Positions 26,813 to 36,567 of a stretch of DNA of 45,906 nucleotides are shown here, piece after piece (within the stretch, counting starts at the first letter, position 1; every line of letters starts with the position of its first letter). Source of the DNA: JACKFB01 sp041389525. Lineage in GTDB: Bacteria; Myxococcota_A; UBA9042; PHBI01; JACKFB01. The notes below the pieces were generated by a model. The model was not told where the DNA came from and ran no database searches. It saw nothing but the letters and a program-made list of their open reading frames with translations. The stretch lies in the NCBI GenBank assembly GCA_041389525.1, contig JAWKRR010000058.1, forward strand, positions 1 to 45,906. The letters are read 5' to 3'. A program made the position numbers and the translations under genes.

Positions 26813-28002
26813 ACCCCACGCCGCCCTCACCCCACGCGCCGATCTTCACCCGCCCCTTCCTCGGGCTGACGGCCGCGCACTTCCTGCAGGCGCTCGGCTA
26901 CGCCTCCATGCTCCTGCTGCCGGTCTACATGGCCAGCCTGGGCGCCACCCGCACCGAGATCGGCGCGATCATGGCCACCTCCGCGGTCGGCGGCCTCCTG
27001 CTCCGCCCAGCGGTCGGCTGGTCCCTCGACGCCATCGGCCGCAAGAAGACCCTCACCGCCGGCACCTTCGCCGGCTGCCTCGGCCTCTGCCTCGTCGGCT
27101 TCGTCACCGAGCTCTCCCCGCTGGTCTACGCCGCGCGCCTGACCTTCGGCATCGGCGTCGGCGCCATGTTCACCGGCTACTTCACCTTCGCCGCCGACCT
27201 CGTCCCGCCGGCCCGCCGCACCGAGGGCCTCGCCCTCTTCGGCGTCTCCGGCCTGCTCCCCGTCCTGGTCAACCCCGCCGCCGAGCGCCTCGGCCTCGAG
27301 GGCGCCTCGCTCCGCTACTTCTTCCCCGCCATGGGCCTGGTCGTCCTCAGCTCGCTGCTCTTCCTCCGCCGCGTCCCCGAACCCCCGCGCCCCCCGCGCC
27401 TCGCCCGCCCCGCCGTCTTGGCCGCCTTCGCCGAGCTTGGCCAGCGCCGCCTCTGGTCGGTCTGGCTCGCGACCATCGTCTTCGCCGGGTTCGTCTCGCT
27501 CTTTTTCTCCTTCGCCACCGTCGCCGCCGCCAGCCGCGGCATGTCCCACCCCGCCGATGTCTGGTTCAGCTACGCCCTCGGCGCCGCGGTCGTCCGCCTC
27601 GCCGGCGGCCGCGTCCTCGACCGCATCGGCCCCCGAAACCTCGTCGCCCCCGCCCTCGCCTGCTACGCCTTCGCCGCCATGACCCTCGGCGGCGCCCAGA
27701 CCAGCGCCTCCCTCCTCCTCGCCGGCCTGCTCGGCGGCGTCGGCCACGGCTTCTGCTTTCCCGTCCTCGCCAGCCAGGTGGTCAGCCGCGTCCCCGAGGC
27801 CCGGCGCGGCGGCGGCCTCGCCACCTACACCGGCCTCTGGGACCTCTCGTCCCTCGTCCTCCCACCGCTCCTCGGCATGCTCGCCGACGCCCACGGCGAC
27901 CAGCAGATGTTCAACCTCGCCGCCCTCGCCGCCGGCTGCCTCCTCGCGGTCTGGGCCCTCCTCGAGCACGTCTTCGGCGCCGAACGCGAAAACCCGGTCT
28001 GA
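26809..28002 (+). CDS. Major facilitator superfamily transporter
   Basis: The 397 residues form about twelve hydrophobic segments in two halves with a charged central loop near residue 190. A motif-A-like loop between helices 2 and 3 reads GWSLDAIGRKKTLTAG. The short length and lack of large extramembrane domains fit a drug- or metabolite-exporting MFS protein; the substrate is unknown. GTG 26809 overlaps the mutS stop, so translation is coupled although no functional link is evident. Confidence 0.85.
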
Positions 28003-28051
28003 CGCGCCAGCGCTCGCACCGGGCCCACCCTCCCTGCTAAAACCCGCTGCT

Positions 28052-31000
28052 ATGCAACGCACCCGACTCCCCCTCGCGCTCTTCGCCGTCTTCGCGCTCG
28101 CCCCCCCGGCCGCCGGCACGCCGCACGAGCGCCCCGAGCCGGCCTCGCGCGTCGTCGCCACCGCCAGCGACGGCGACCGCGCCCACGTCTACCTGGACCT
28201 CTCGGCCGCCGCCCTCGGCACCGGACCCGCCAGCGAGGACCCGCGCCTGGACGAGGCCGCCTTCGAGTCCCTCACCACGCGCCTCCTCGAGGCCGCCCAC
28301 GACGCCGACCCCCGCGTCCGCGCCATCGTCCCCTGGGTCGTCGACCCCGCCCGCCCGGACCTGGGCTGGCAGCCGCTCTGGGAGTTCCTGCCTCCCATCT
28401 CGCCGCCCCCCACGCGCCCCCGCGAGACCACGCTGCACCGCGCCACCGCCCCCGCCGTCACCCGCGGTCTCACCGGCGGTCACCACGGCGGCGCCCCCCT
28501 CGCGGGCAAGGTCGTCTACTTCTCGCCGGGCCACGGCTTCTATTGGTCTGACCCCAGCGTCCTGGGCCGGTGGGCCACCCAGCGCGGCGCCACCCACGGC
28601 GTGGTCGAGGACTTCGTCAACGCCGAGGCGGTCGCACACTATCTGGTGCCGCTCCTGCTCAACGCAGGCGCCACGGTCTTCACCGTCCGCGAGACCGACC
28701 TGCAGCCGAACCGGGTGGTCGTGGACGCCGAATCGGGCGGCACCACCAGCACCGAGGGCGGCGGGATCTACGAGGAGTTCGGGACCTGGAAAGACTCCAC
28801 GGTCGCGGGTTATCGCGCCGGCCTCGGGCCCGTCGCCGACGCCTCCAACCCACACGCCCGCGGCAAGAACCGGGTCGCCGCCACCACCGCTGGCCCAGGC
28901 GCCCCCGAAGCCCGCTTCACGCCGAAGATCCCCGCCGACGGCCAGTACGCGGTCTACGTCACCTACTCCCAGGACGCCTCCCGAGCCCGCGACGCCCACT
29001 ACCTCGTCCGCCACGCGGGCGGCCAATCCCACGTCCGCGTCAACCAGGAACGCCACGGCGCCACCTGGGTGCTGCTGGGGAGCTGGCGATTCTCCAAGGG
29101 CCAAAATCCAGCGACGGGGTCGGTCACGCTGGTCGCCGACAGCGCGCTCGAGCCTGGCGACTTCGTCTCCGCGGACGCCGTGCGATTCGGCGGCGGCATG
29201 GGCGAAATCCAGCGCGGCACCGGCTCGCCTCCCGCGTCGGGTCCGACCTCCGGCCGCCCGCGCTGGGAGGAGTGCTCGCGCTACGCCATCCAGTCCAACG
29301 GCGCCCCCCAGAGCGTCTGGGACTCCAGCAGCGACGACCACTCCGACGACATCACCGCCCGCTCGCGCTACGCCGCGTGGCAGAACGAGCCCGGCGAGGA
29401 CGCGGTCTACGTCTCCTGGCACACCAACGCGCCCGACGGCGGCCGCGGCACCTCGACCTACGTCTACGGGCCAAACCCCGTAAACAACAGCTACCAGTTC
29501 ACCGGGACGCCCGGCAGCGACGTCCTGGCGAACCTGCTCCAAGACGAGATCGTCAACGACATCCGCTCCTCCTTCGTGCCCACCTGGAAGGACCGCGGCG
29601 TCTACAGCGCGTACTTCGGCGAGCTGAACCCGTCGCACAACTCCGAGATGCCCGCAGCGCTCGTCGAGGCCGCCTTTCACGCGACCGAGGCCGACGCCGT
29701 CGAGCTGCGCGAGCCGCGCTTCCGCTACGTCTTGGCCCGCGCCTTTCAGCAAGCGATCGTCAAGTACTTCGCGGTCCGCGACGGGCTCCCGGCCCGCCTG
29801 CTGCCCGACCCGCCGACCTCGCTCAGCGTGCGCGCTGAGGGTCCGACCAGCGCCCGGCTGCGCTGGAAGGCCCCACCCACGGACACCGAGGGCCTGGCCG
29901 GCGACGCCGCGACTGGCTACGTGATCTACCGAAGCCGCGACGGGCGCGCCTTTGACGACGGCCTCCCCCTGGCGAGCGGCGCCACCTCGGCGCTGCTCAC
30001 CAGCCTGCCCGCTGGCGTGCCCACCTTCTTCAGGGTCACAGCCACCAACGCCGGCGGCGAGTCCATGCCCACCTCCACCGTCGGCGTGCTGCTGCCCTGC
30101 GCCGGCGGCAAGACCGAGGCGCTGGTCGTCCAGGGCTTCTACCGCCTCGATTTCGCCTCCGCACCGCGGGAAGATCTCAGCCCCTTCGCCCTCGGCGTCC
30201 TCGGCCGCTTCCGCCAGAGCGCGATGAACACCTACGACTACGTGGTCGAGCACGGCCTAGCCCTTGCCGACGCCGGCGTCCCCTTCGACAGCGCGGAGGC
30301 CAGCGCCGTCGTCACAGGCGACGCGCCGCTGAGCGCCTACCGCTGGGTGGACTGGCAGCTCGGCGAGGAGTCCACCATCGACTCCACCCTCGACCCGACG
30401 GAGCGGGGCCTGCTCGCCGACTGGCTCGGCGAAGGCGGCGGGCGCGCGCTGGTCATCAGCGGGGCCGAGCTGCTCTGGGACCTCGAGGCCAAGGGCGACA
30501 CCGGCTCGACGGCCTTCGCTCAGGGCACCCTGGGGGCCGGCTACGTCGCCGACGACGCCAACACCTACGGGCTCGCCGCCGGCACCGGCCCCCTCGCGGG
30601 CATCGGCCCCCTCAGCTTCGACGACGGCACCCAGGGCACCTACGACGTCGACTACCCCGACGTGCTGAGCCCGCTCGGCGGCGCCCAGACGATCTTGGCC
30701 TACGACAACGGCGCGGGTGCTGCGGCCACGCGCCTCGTGGCGGCCCAGGGCTACCGCGCCTACGTGTTCGGATTCCCCTTGGAGACGCTGGTCTCGCCCG
30801 AGGCCCGGTCCGCCGTGATGGCCGCGCTGGTCGACGACGCTGGCCTCAACGCCCCCCTGCCCTGCGCGGTGCTGCCGCCCGATTCGGGCCCGGAGCCCGG
30901 CCCCGAGCCTGGGCCGGAGGCGGATCCCGAGCTCACCGAGCCCGCTCCCGAATCAGACCCGGAGCTCACCGGCGAGCCCTCCCCCGAGCCCCTCCCCGAC

Positions 31001-31285
31001 GCCGCGGCCCTTCCGGACTTCGGCGCGGATTCCCTCGATTCCACAGACGCCGTCGAGCGAATCGACGCTCAGCAGCCCGAGATCAGCAAGCCCCCCGTCG
31101 GCGTCAAGGGCATCGTCACCACCACCGACAGCAGCTTGGTGGAGCGGCGCGACGGCGGCTGCTCGGGCGCACGCGACGGCGCGCTCGGAGGTTGGGGCGG
31201 GCTGGCCTTGCTCGCGTCGCTGGCCCTCGCCTTCGGCGCCACGCGACGGCGGATTTCTCGCGGGCCGGTGGGGCGGCCGTCATAA
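28052..31285 (+). CDS. N-acetylmuramoyl-L-alanine amidase split by a golvesin-like domain, with MYXO-CTERM
   Basis: A secreted 1077-residue zinc amidase. Candidate ligands and catalytic Glu are H161 (FSPGHG), E186, H457 (VSWHTNA) and E539 (ALVEAAFH), the Amidase_3 pattern. Between E186 and H457 lies an insert at about 240-390 resembling the golvesin C-terminal domain (AVYVTYSQDASRARDAHYLV...VSADAVRFGGG). A fibronectin-III-like domain (585-683) follows, then an unknown domain, then a Pro/Glu/Asp-rich linker. The C-terminus (GCS, a hydrophobic helix, then RRR) fits a MYXO-CTERM signal. Expected to act on peptidoglycan outside the inner membrane. Confidence 0.82.
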   Translation: MQRTRLPLALFAVFALAPPAAGTPHERPEPASRVVATASDGDRAHVYLDLSAAALGTGPASEDPRLDEAAFESLTTRLLEAAHDADPRVRAIVPWVVDPARPDLGWQPLWEFLPPISPPPTRPRETTLHRATAPAVTRGLTGGHHGGAPLAGKVVYFSPGHGFYWSDPSVLGRWATQRGATHGVVEDFVNAEAVAHYLVPLLLNAGATVFTVRETDLQPNRVVVDAESGGTTSTEGGGIYEEFGTWKDSTVAGYRAGLGPVADASNPHARGKNRVAATTAGPGAPEARFTPKIPADGQYAVYVTYSQDASRARDAHYLVRHAGGQSHVRVNQERHGATWVLLGSWRFSKGQNPATGSVTLVADSALEPGDFVSADAVRFGGGMGEIQRGTGSPPASGPTSGRPRWEECSRYAIQSNGAPQSVWDSSSDDHSDDITARSRYAAWQNEPGEDAVYVSWHTNAPDGGRGTSTYVYGPNPVNNSYQFTGTPGSDVLANLLQDEIVNDIRSSFVPTWKDRGVYSAYFGELNPSHNSEMPAALVEAAFHATEADAVELREPRFRYVLARAFQQAIVKYFAVRDGLPARLLPDPPTSLSVRAEGPTSARLRWKAPPTDTEGLAGDAATGYVIYRSRDGRAFDDGLPLASGATSALLTSLPAGVPTFFRVTATNAGGESMPTSTVGVLLPCAGGKTEALVVQGFYRLDFASAPREDLSPFALGVLGRFRQSAMNTYDYVVEHGLALADAGVPFDSAEASAVVTGDAPLSAYRWVDWQLGEESTIDSTLDPTERGLLADWLGEGGGRALVISGAELLWDLEAKGDTGSTAFAQGTLGAGYVADDANTYGLAAGTGPLAGIGPLSFDDGTQGTYDVDYPDVLSPLGGAQTILAYDNGAGAAATRLVAAQGYRAYVFGFPLETLVSPEARSAVMAALVDDAGLNAPLPCAVLPPDSGPEPGPEPGPEADPELTEPAPESDPELTGEPSPEPLPDAAALPDFGADSLDSTDAVERIDAQQPEISKPPVGVKGIVTTTDSSLVERRDGGCSGARDGALGGWGGLALLASLALAFGATRRRISRGPVGRPS

Positions 31286-31292
31286 TCGGCGG

Positions 31293-32225
31293 ATGGACCA
31301 AGCCATCGACCGGTTCCTCTTGCACCTCAAGCTCGAGCGGGGCCTCAGCCCCCACACCCTGGCTGCCTACGCGCGGGACCTCGGGCGGCTTCAGTCCTTC
31401 CTGGGAGAGGGCCGCGGCCCCACCGAGTTCGACCGCGGCGACATCGAGCGCTTCGTCGGCTGGCTGCGGGACTCCGAGGGCCTGGCCGCCCGCTCGGCCG
31501 CCCGAACCCTCAGCGGCGTGCGGACCTTCTGCGGGTTCTTGGTCCGCGAACACCTCCGCCCCGACGACCCCAGCGCGCTGATCCCCCTGCCTCGCCTCGG
31601 GCGCCCGCTGCCCGTGGTCCTCGACCAAGGCGAGGTCGAGCGCATCGCCACGGCCCCGCGCGCCTCCGACGACCCGCGGGCGATCCGCGACGCGGCCATG
31701 ATCGAGCTGGTCTACGCCTGCGGGCTGCGGGTCAGCGAGCTGGTGAGCCTGCGGGTGGGCGACCTGGATCTCGAGCGGGGCGTGGTCCGCACCACCGGCA
31801 AGGGCAGCAAGACCCGCCTCATCCCGGTCGGCGAGGAGGCCATCGCCCGGGTCCGCCTCTACCTCGACACCGCGCGGCCCGAGCTGCTCGACCGCGCCAC
31901 CCGCCGCGGGCTGAGGCGCCTGCCCGCGACCCTCTTCATCACCGCCCGCGGCCGCGGCATGACCCGGCAGGGATTCGCAAAAAACCTAGGTAAACACTCA
32001 CGATCCGCAGGCGTCGGCCGCAAGGTCAGCCCCCACAAGCTGCGCCACAGCTTCGCGACCCACCTCCTCGAAGGCGGCGCCGATCTGCGCAGCGTCCAGA
32101 CCATGCTGGGCCACGCGGACCTCTCGACGACCACCATCTACACGCACGTCTCGCAGGCGGCGCTCCAGCGGGCGTACGACTCCGCGCACCCCCTGGCCTC
32201 GGGGCGCGACGACGGCGGCTCGTAA
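31293..32225 (+). CDS. xerD: Tyrosine recombinase XerC/XerD
   Basis: Resolves chromosome dimers by site-specific recombination, normally at dif with FtsK. The 310 residues show the full catalytic set: R146 (GLRVSEL), K170 (TGKGSKTR), H248 and R251 (HKLRHSFATHLL), H274 (GHADLSTT) and Tyr283 (IYTHV). The N-terminal SAM-like core-binding domain is complete. It lies among chromosomal genes with no integrase-associated features, so it is probably the housekeeping enzyme. XerC versus XerD cannot be settled from this sequence. Confidence 0.9.
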   Translation: MDQAIDRFLLHLKLERGLSPHTLAAYARDLGRLQSFLGEGRGPTEFDRGDIERFVGWLRDSEGLAARSAARTLSGVRTFCGFLVREHLRPDDPSALIPLPRLGRPLPVVLDQGEVERIATAPRASDDPRAIRDAAMIELVYACGLRVSELVSLRVGDLDLERGVVRTTGKGSKTRLIPVGEEAIARVRLYLDTARPELLDRATRRGLRRLPATLFITARGRGMTRQGFAKNLGKHSRSAGVGRKVSPHKLRHSFATHLLEGGADLRSVQTMLGHADLSTTTIYTHVSQAALQRAYDSAHPLASGRDDGGS

Positions 32226-32270
32226 AACCGACTCTTGACCGGCGGCCCAGCCGGCCCCAAGGTCGCGCCC

Positions 32271-32915
32271 ATGACGCCTGACCTCCTCCGCGACCTCGCC
32301 TTAGTCCTCGTACCGATGATCCTCAGCCTGTCGGTGCACGAGTTCGCCCACGCGGCGACTGCGGCGTGGTTGGGCGACGACACGGCGGCCAGCCAGGGCC
32401 GCTACACCCTGAACCCCATCAGCCACATCGACCCCATCGGCACCCTGCTCTTGCCGGCGCTGCTGGTGATGAGCGGCTCGGGGATCTTCTTCGGCTGGGC
32501 CAAGCCCGTGCCCTTCAACCCGGTACGCTTCAAACGCAGCATCCGCATGAAGCACGGCATCCTGCTGACCGCCGTCGCCGGCCCCATCTCCAACCTCATC
32601 CTCGCGGTGCTCTCGGCGGCCCTGCTGACGGTCGTGTCGGGCAACGAGGCCGCCTCAGCGCTGCTCCAGACCATGGTCGTCCTCAACGTGGCGCTCTTCT
32701 TCTTCAACATGCTCCCCGTCCCGCCGCTCGACGGGAGCAAGGTCGTCTACGGCCTGCTCCCCGATTCGGCCAACGGCATGCTGCGCGTCTTCGAGAAGCA
32801 CACCTGGGTCGCACCGGCGCTCTTCCTCGGCGTCTTCTTCTTCGCCGGCCGCATCATCGGGCGCCCCATCATGTGGGTCTCCCGGGCCCTGTTCGATCTG
32901 TTCGGGGGCATGTAG
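32271..32915 (+). CDS. Site-2-type membrane metalloprotease (M50)
   Basis: A 214-residue membrane protein with zinc motif H23-E-F-A-H27 in the first helix, a G-x-x-x-N/G-like AGPISNLILA segment near 105, and NMLPVPPLDGSKV near 150 carrying the third ligand Asp. This is the compact archaeal/bacterial S2P-like or Rip-type form without PDZ domains. It cleaves membrane-embedded substrates; the substrate is unknown. ATG 32271 is preferred to a TTG at 32235 because it begins immediately before the first helix; AAGG lies about 8 bases upstream. Its stop abuts the next gene's ATG. Confidence 0.87.
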   Translation: MTPDLLRDLALVLVPMILSLSVHEFAHAATAAWLGDDTAASQGRYTLNPISHIDPIGTLLLPALLVMSGSGIFFGWAKPVPFNPVRFKRSIRMKHGILLTAVAGPISNLILAVLSAALLTVVSGNEAASALLQTMVVLNVALFFFNMLPVPPLDGSKVVYGLLPDSANGMLRVFEKHTWVAPALFLGVFFFAGRIIGRPIMWVSRALFDLFGGM

Positions 32916-33656
32916 ATGGCATCTGAAGACGAAGATGCGCGCGGGATTCGGCTGCAGAAGCGGATGGCACAGCTCGGCTTCGGGTCGCGGCGCGCCTGCG
33001 AGCGGATGATCTCCGACGGCCGCGTGACCGTGAACGGCAAGCAGGTCACCGAGTTGGGCACCCGCGTGTCGCCGAAAGCCAAGGTCGCCCTGGACGGAAA
33101 GGTCGCGGTCGATGTGGGCACACGCTGCATCGTGCTGCACAAGCCGCCTGGCTACCTCAGCGCGCGCGACGATCCGCAAGGTCGACGGACGGTCTACGAC
33201 CTGTTGCCCAAAGACGACATGTTCCTCGCCCACGTCGGCCGCCTGGACTACCAGACCGAGGGCGTCCTGCTCTTCACCAACGACGGAGACCTGGCGCGCC
33301 TGCTGCTGCTGCCCGATGCCCGCGTCCCGCGCGTGTACGAGGTCAAGGTGCGCGGCCAGCTCGACGCGCAGGCCATCGCCGCGCTGGAGGCCGGGCTCCC
33401 GCTGGACGGGCGCGAGACCCTGCCCGTGGTGGTCGAGCGCATCCCGACCAGCTCGCGCCACGACTGGCTGCGCCTGACCCTCTTCGAGGGCCGCAACCGA
33501 CACGTCCGCCGCATCCTCGAGGCCGTCGGCCACCCGGTGAACCGCCTGCGGCGCGTGGAGTTCGGTCCGGTCAACCTGGACGGACTGATGCAGGGCCAGT
33601 CACGCCCGCTGGACCCCGACGAGATCGCCAGCCTGCGCGCGATGGCGTCGGGCTGA
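32916..33656 (+). CDS. rluB: Pseudouridine synthase, RsuA/RluB/RluE family
   Basis: The 246 residues comprise an S4 RNA-binding domain at 10-60 (RLQKRMAQLGFGSRRACERMISDGRVTVNG) and a catalytic domain with Asp111 in GRLDYQTEGVLLFTNDG. The C-terminal EGRNRHVRRILEAVGHPV is typical of enzymes acting on large-subunit rRNA. RluB (23S U2605) is the best fit, with RsuA possible. Starts at the base after the S2P-like gene stop. The terminator at 33702-33736 follows, closing the plus-strand run. Confidence 0.85.
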   Translation: MASEDEDARGIRLQKRMAQLGFGSRRACERMISDGRVTVNGKQVTELGTRVSPKAKVALDGKVAVDVGTRCIVLHKPPGYLSARDDPQGRRTVYDLLPKDDMFLAHVGRLDYQTEGVLLFTNDGDLARLLLLPDARVPRVYEVKVRGQLDAQAIAALEAGLPLDGRETLPVVVERIPTSSRHDWLRLTLFEGRNRHVRRILEAVGHPVNRLRRVEFGPVNLDGLMQGQSRPLDPDEIASLRAMASG

Positions 33657-33701
33657 GCGTCCGGGTCGCGATCCGGCGCGGACCGGAAACTGCGAACGAC
33701 C

Positions 33702-33736
33702 GTTCGCACCTTCGCCCCGAGGTGCGAACTTTTTTT
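33702..33736 (+). terminator. Intrinsic terminator after rluB, with competing hairpins
   Basis: GTTCGCACC (33702-33710) pairs with GGTGCGAAC (33721-33729), 9 bp, followed by seven T (33730-33736). The same arms can pair elsewhere: 33691-33697 with 33702-33708, and 33720-33728 with 33735-33743. The T-tract after the central hairpin makes it the terminator on the plus strand. Confidence 0.75.
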
Positions 33737-33943
33737 CGCACCTGCCTCGGCGGGGGTTCCACAACCATTACGGCACCTTCGACGCCTTGCCACGGCTAGG
33801 GCCCGCCCCGCCGGCCGATTTAGATTTGAGTCCGAGCGCTCCGAAGCCGTACAACAGTGTGGAGAGCGGATGAATCGGGCGTGTCGCCAAGCGCGAACGT
33901 CGCTTCGCGCTCTCCTCCCCTTTGGACCGCCACGGAGGACCTC

Positions 33944-34651
33944 GTGCGCATCGCTGTCATATCGGACCTGCACATCGGACGCGGCGACGCGGCCGACAGG
34001 TTTGGACACGCGGACGCCGACTTCCTCCGTTTCCTGAGCTTCCTCGAGGGCAGCTTCGAGCGCATCGTCCTGCTCGGCGACATCTTCGAGACGCTGACCA
34101 GCCCGCGCCCGTTCGCCCAGGTTGACGAGCTGCGGGCCGCCCGCGCCGCGCACCCCGAGATCACGCGCCGCTTTGAGCGCGACTGCTACACCTTCGTGCA
34201 CGGCAACCACGACATGGTCGCCGCCTACGTCGACGACGCCCCCGACGAGCTGATGCTGAAGATCGACGGGACCCGGGTGCTCTTCACCCACGGCCACGTC
34301 TACGACTGGCTGGTCCGCCACGCGCGCTGGCTCAGCGAGAGCGGCGCTTGGCTTGGCGGGGCGCTGCTGCGACACGGGATGCGCCCGCTCTTCCGCCTCT
34401 TCGACGGGCTGGACCATGTGCGCGCGAACACGTCGAAGCACCCCGAGCGTTGCAGCTTCCAGCAGGTCGCTGTGCTCAGCGCGCGCGCCAAAGACGCCGA
34501 CATCGTCGTCACCGGCCACACCCACGTCGGGGTGCGGGCCGAGCACGGCGACCGCCTGTTTCTCAACAGCGGCTCCTGCGCGAACGGGGCGTTCAGCTTC
34601 CTCGCCCTGGACACCGCGACGGGCTCGTACTCGGTTCAGAACGCCTGGTAG
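33944..34651 (+). CDS. Calcineurin-like metallophosphoesterase
   Basis: The 235 residues hold all five motifs of the family: ISDLHIG at 6-12, LLGDIFE near 42, GNHD near 86, THGHVYDW near 113 and GHTHVG near 190. Two metal ions should be bound. The length and motif spacing resemble UDP-2,3-diacylglucosamine pyrophosphatase (LpxH) or related phosphodiesterases. The substrate is not established. GTG 33944 is chosen because GGAGG lies 5 bases upstream; the frame upstream is not family-like. A hairpin (AGCGCGAA/TTCGCGCT, 33890-33911) sits in the leader. Confidence 0.87.
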   Translation: MRIAVISDLHIGRGDAADRFGHADADFLRFLSFLEGSFERIVLLGDIFETLTSPRPFAQVDELRAARAAHPEITRRFERDCYTFVHGNHDMVAAYVDDAPDELMLKIDGTRVLFTHGHVYDWLVRHARWLSESGAWLGGALLRHGMRPLFRLFDGLDHVRANTSKHPERCSFQQVAVLSARAKDADIVVTGHTHVGVRAEHGDRLFLNSGSCANGAFSFLALDTATGSYSVQNAW

Positions 34652-34672
34652 CGAGACCGGCTTGGCACGCGC

Positions 34673-36288
34673 TCAGCGCTCGCTGAGACCCAGGCCGCGG
34701 TCCAGGTTTGCCAGGGCCTCGCCATAGCCGGCCTCGGCGCCGAATTGGGCGGAGACTGCCGCCGAGACAGCGACCAGCTCTTCAAACGAGGCGATCTCGG
34801 GCTGGCTTACCAGCCCCAGCCGGTAGGCGTTCCGCACCAGCGCGACGGTGGGCACCGCCACCGCGTCGCCGAAGCTGTCCGCCGAGAGCACGCCGAGGCG
34901 CACCAGCTCGCGCAGCACCCAGAAGGGCGCCTCGTCCCCGGCGTTGCCGAAGAGCTCGGCGCGCAGTGACGCGACGGCCGCGGCGCCGCTCTTGGTGGCA
35001 CGCACGCGCTTGAGCAGTCCGGGCTTGGCGCTCAGCCGGGCCTGGATGCCGTGGGCTGCCATCAGCCGCGAGGCCAGGGCGCGGACCCAGGGCTCGCTGT
35101 CGAGGTCCCCGAGGGCGGTCAGGGCCGCACCGAAGCCGCCTTCACCGGCGAGGGCGTCGAAGAACCCGGCGGCGCGGAGGCGCTTGGCGAAGGCGAAGAC
35201 CTGAGGCTGGGGGGCCAGACCCTCGACCAGCGCGGCGAGCACGCCCAACTCCAAGAGCAGGGCGTCCGCGGCGGACTTTGGCGCGACGACGCCGAGGGCC
35301 GGCGCGGTCCACGAAGGCCAGTCTCCCAGCTCTTTGTAGTGAGCGATGGCCTGGGCGACCTGCGCGTCGGCGGCGCGCGAGGTGGAGAGCGCGCGGGCGG
35401 GGGCGGGGGCGTGGGCGGTCGCCAGCGGGGTGTGGGCGCGGGGCGCCGACGGGGCGGTCGAGGCAGGCAGGGGCGCGGCGTCGGGAGCGAGCGCGGCCAG
35501 GGGGGTGTCGAAGGTGCTCTCGAAGGCGGCCGCGGCCTTGGCGATGGCGGCCGCGGAGGGGGCCGGCGCCTCGGGTGGCAGGTCGTCGAAGGCCTCCTCG
35601 TCGTCGTCCTCCGGGTCGCGCTCGGCGCGGGCCACCGGCGGCGGCGCGGCGACGGGCGCGCTCACGCCGGCGAGCAGGTCGTCCTCCTCGTCCTCGGCGT
35701 CGGCCTCGTCCTCGGCCATGTCCTCGAGGATCTCCTCGACGTCGATCCCCCGCAGCTCGGGGATGACCGCGATGCCGAGATCGGAGAGCGCCCAGCGAAT
35801 ACCCACCAGCTTGATGTGACCGCTCGAGGCCAGCCAGTCGATCCACGCTTGAAAATTGGGCAGCGTGATGTACGTGCCGGGATACACGTAGCTGGTCACC
35901 ATCCGATACAGCTCGTGCACGCTGTGGAGCCGCCCGCCGCCTTCGACGTCCAGGGCCTCGAGCACGTACTTGACCAGGATGACGTTCTCTCTCTTGAGCC
36001 GGGCGAAGAGCGCCTTCTTCACCTTCTCGTCGTCGGCCCCGGCGTCGATGATCGCCTTGGCGAGCGCACCGACCCGGACGGACTTGCGGTCCCAGTCCAT
36101 GTCGATGAGCGAGAACATGCGCTCGGAACGCTCGCGGTCCCACAGGCCCAGCCGGCGCAGGTGCTCGCGAAAGGCCTTGAAGTCCGTGCCATCGGGCCCG
36201 ACAGCACCGTGAGCGCCTGCCGAATCTTCGGGATGTACTGATCGAAGCGGGTCCCCGGCAGAGCCTCATACTCAACGCGCTGAGCCAC
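34673..36288 (-). pseudogene. Conserved-looking gene with apparent frameshift near codon 31
   Basis: Two minus-strand frames join into one protein. The first starts at GTG 36288 (AGGAGG 5 bases upstream) and encodes MAQRVEYEALPG...ALTVLSG. The second continues PDGTDFKAFREHLRRLGLWDRERSERMFSLID. The shift lies at GGGCCC (36194-36199), where one extra G would restore a single frame of about 538 codons. A downstream ATG at 36118 could give a 481-residue product. The middle (about 140-260) is acidic, Pro/Ala-rich and probably disordered; the ends are helical. No domain recognised. It could be a sequencing error, a true mutation or a programmed shift. Confidence 0.55.
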
Positions 36289-36380
36289 CAAAGCCTCCTA
36301 GACCAAAAGGGAGCGACGGGCTCCGAGGCGAACTGGGCAGTGGGTTCTGTGGGCCAAGCGCCCCCTGCCCTGACTCTGCA

Positions 36381-36410
36381 GCTATAGCGCGCGCCCGGCC
36401 GCGTTGTCAT
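36381..36410 (-). promoter_or_regulatory. Promoter candidate for the frameshifted gene
   Basis: On the minus strand ATGACA (36410-36405), an 18-base spacer and TATAGC (36386-36381) lie about 95 bases before GTG 36288. A 5-bp inverted repeat TGTCA/TGACA (36405-36419) overlaps the -35. Confidence 0.4.
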
Positions 36411-36485
36411 CCGTTGACAGGGCGGTGCCGGGACCACAGTTTGCCGCTCGCGTCGGCCATAGCTTCACCGATGCACGAAAGCCCA

Positions 36486-36513
36486 TTGACCCGCGGACGC
36501 GAGTGCCTACCAT
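36486..36513 (+). promoter_or_regulatory. Promoter candidate of groES-groEL
   Basis: TTGACC, a 16-base spacer and TACCAT precede groES by about 100 bases (5/6 and 4/6). I find no CIRCE element with its TTAGCACTC half site. Confidence 0.4.
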
Positions 36514-36567
36514 TCGCCCCGCTCCGGGCCGCCGGCCCTGGGCACGAACATGATTCGCCAGTCATTT

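Noticed and set aside
31293..32225. Integrase of a mobile element
   Set aside because: The recombinase looks like housekeeping XerC/D, lies in a normal gene run, and has no att repeats, cargo or phage genes around it.
34663..34680. TGGCACG followed by CAGC, resembling a sigma-54 promoter
   Set aside because: Only GG and GC positions match; TT is missing and no gene lies downstream on that strand, only the 3' end of a convergent gene.
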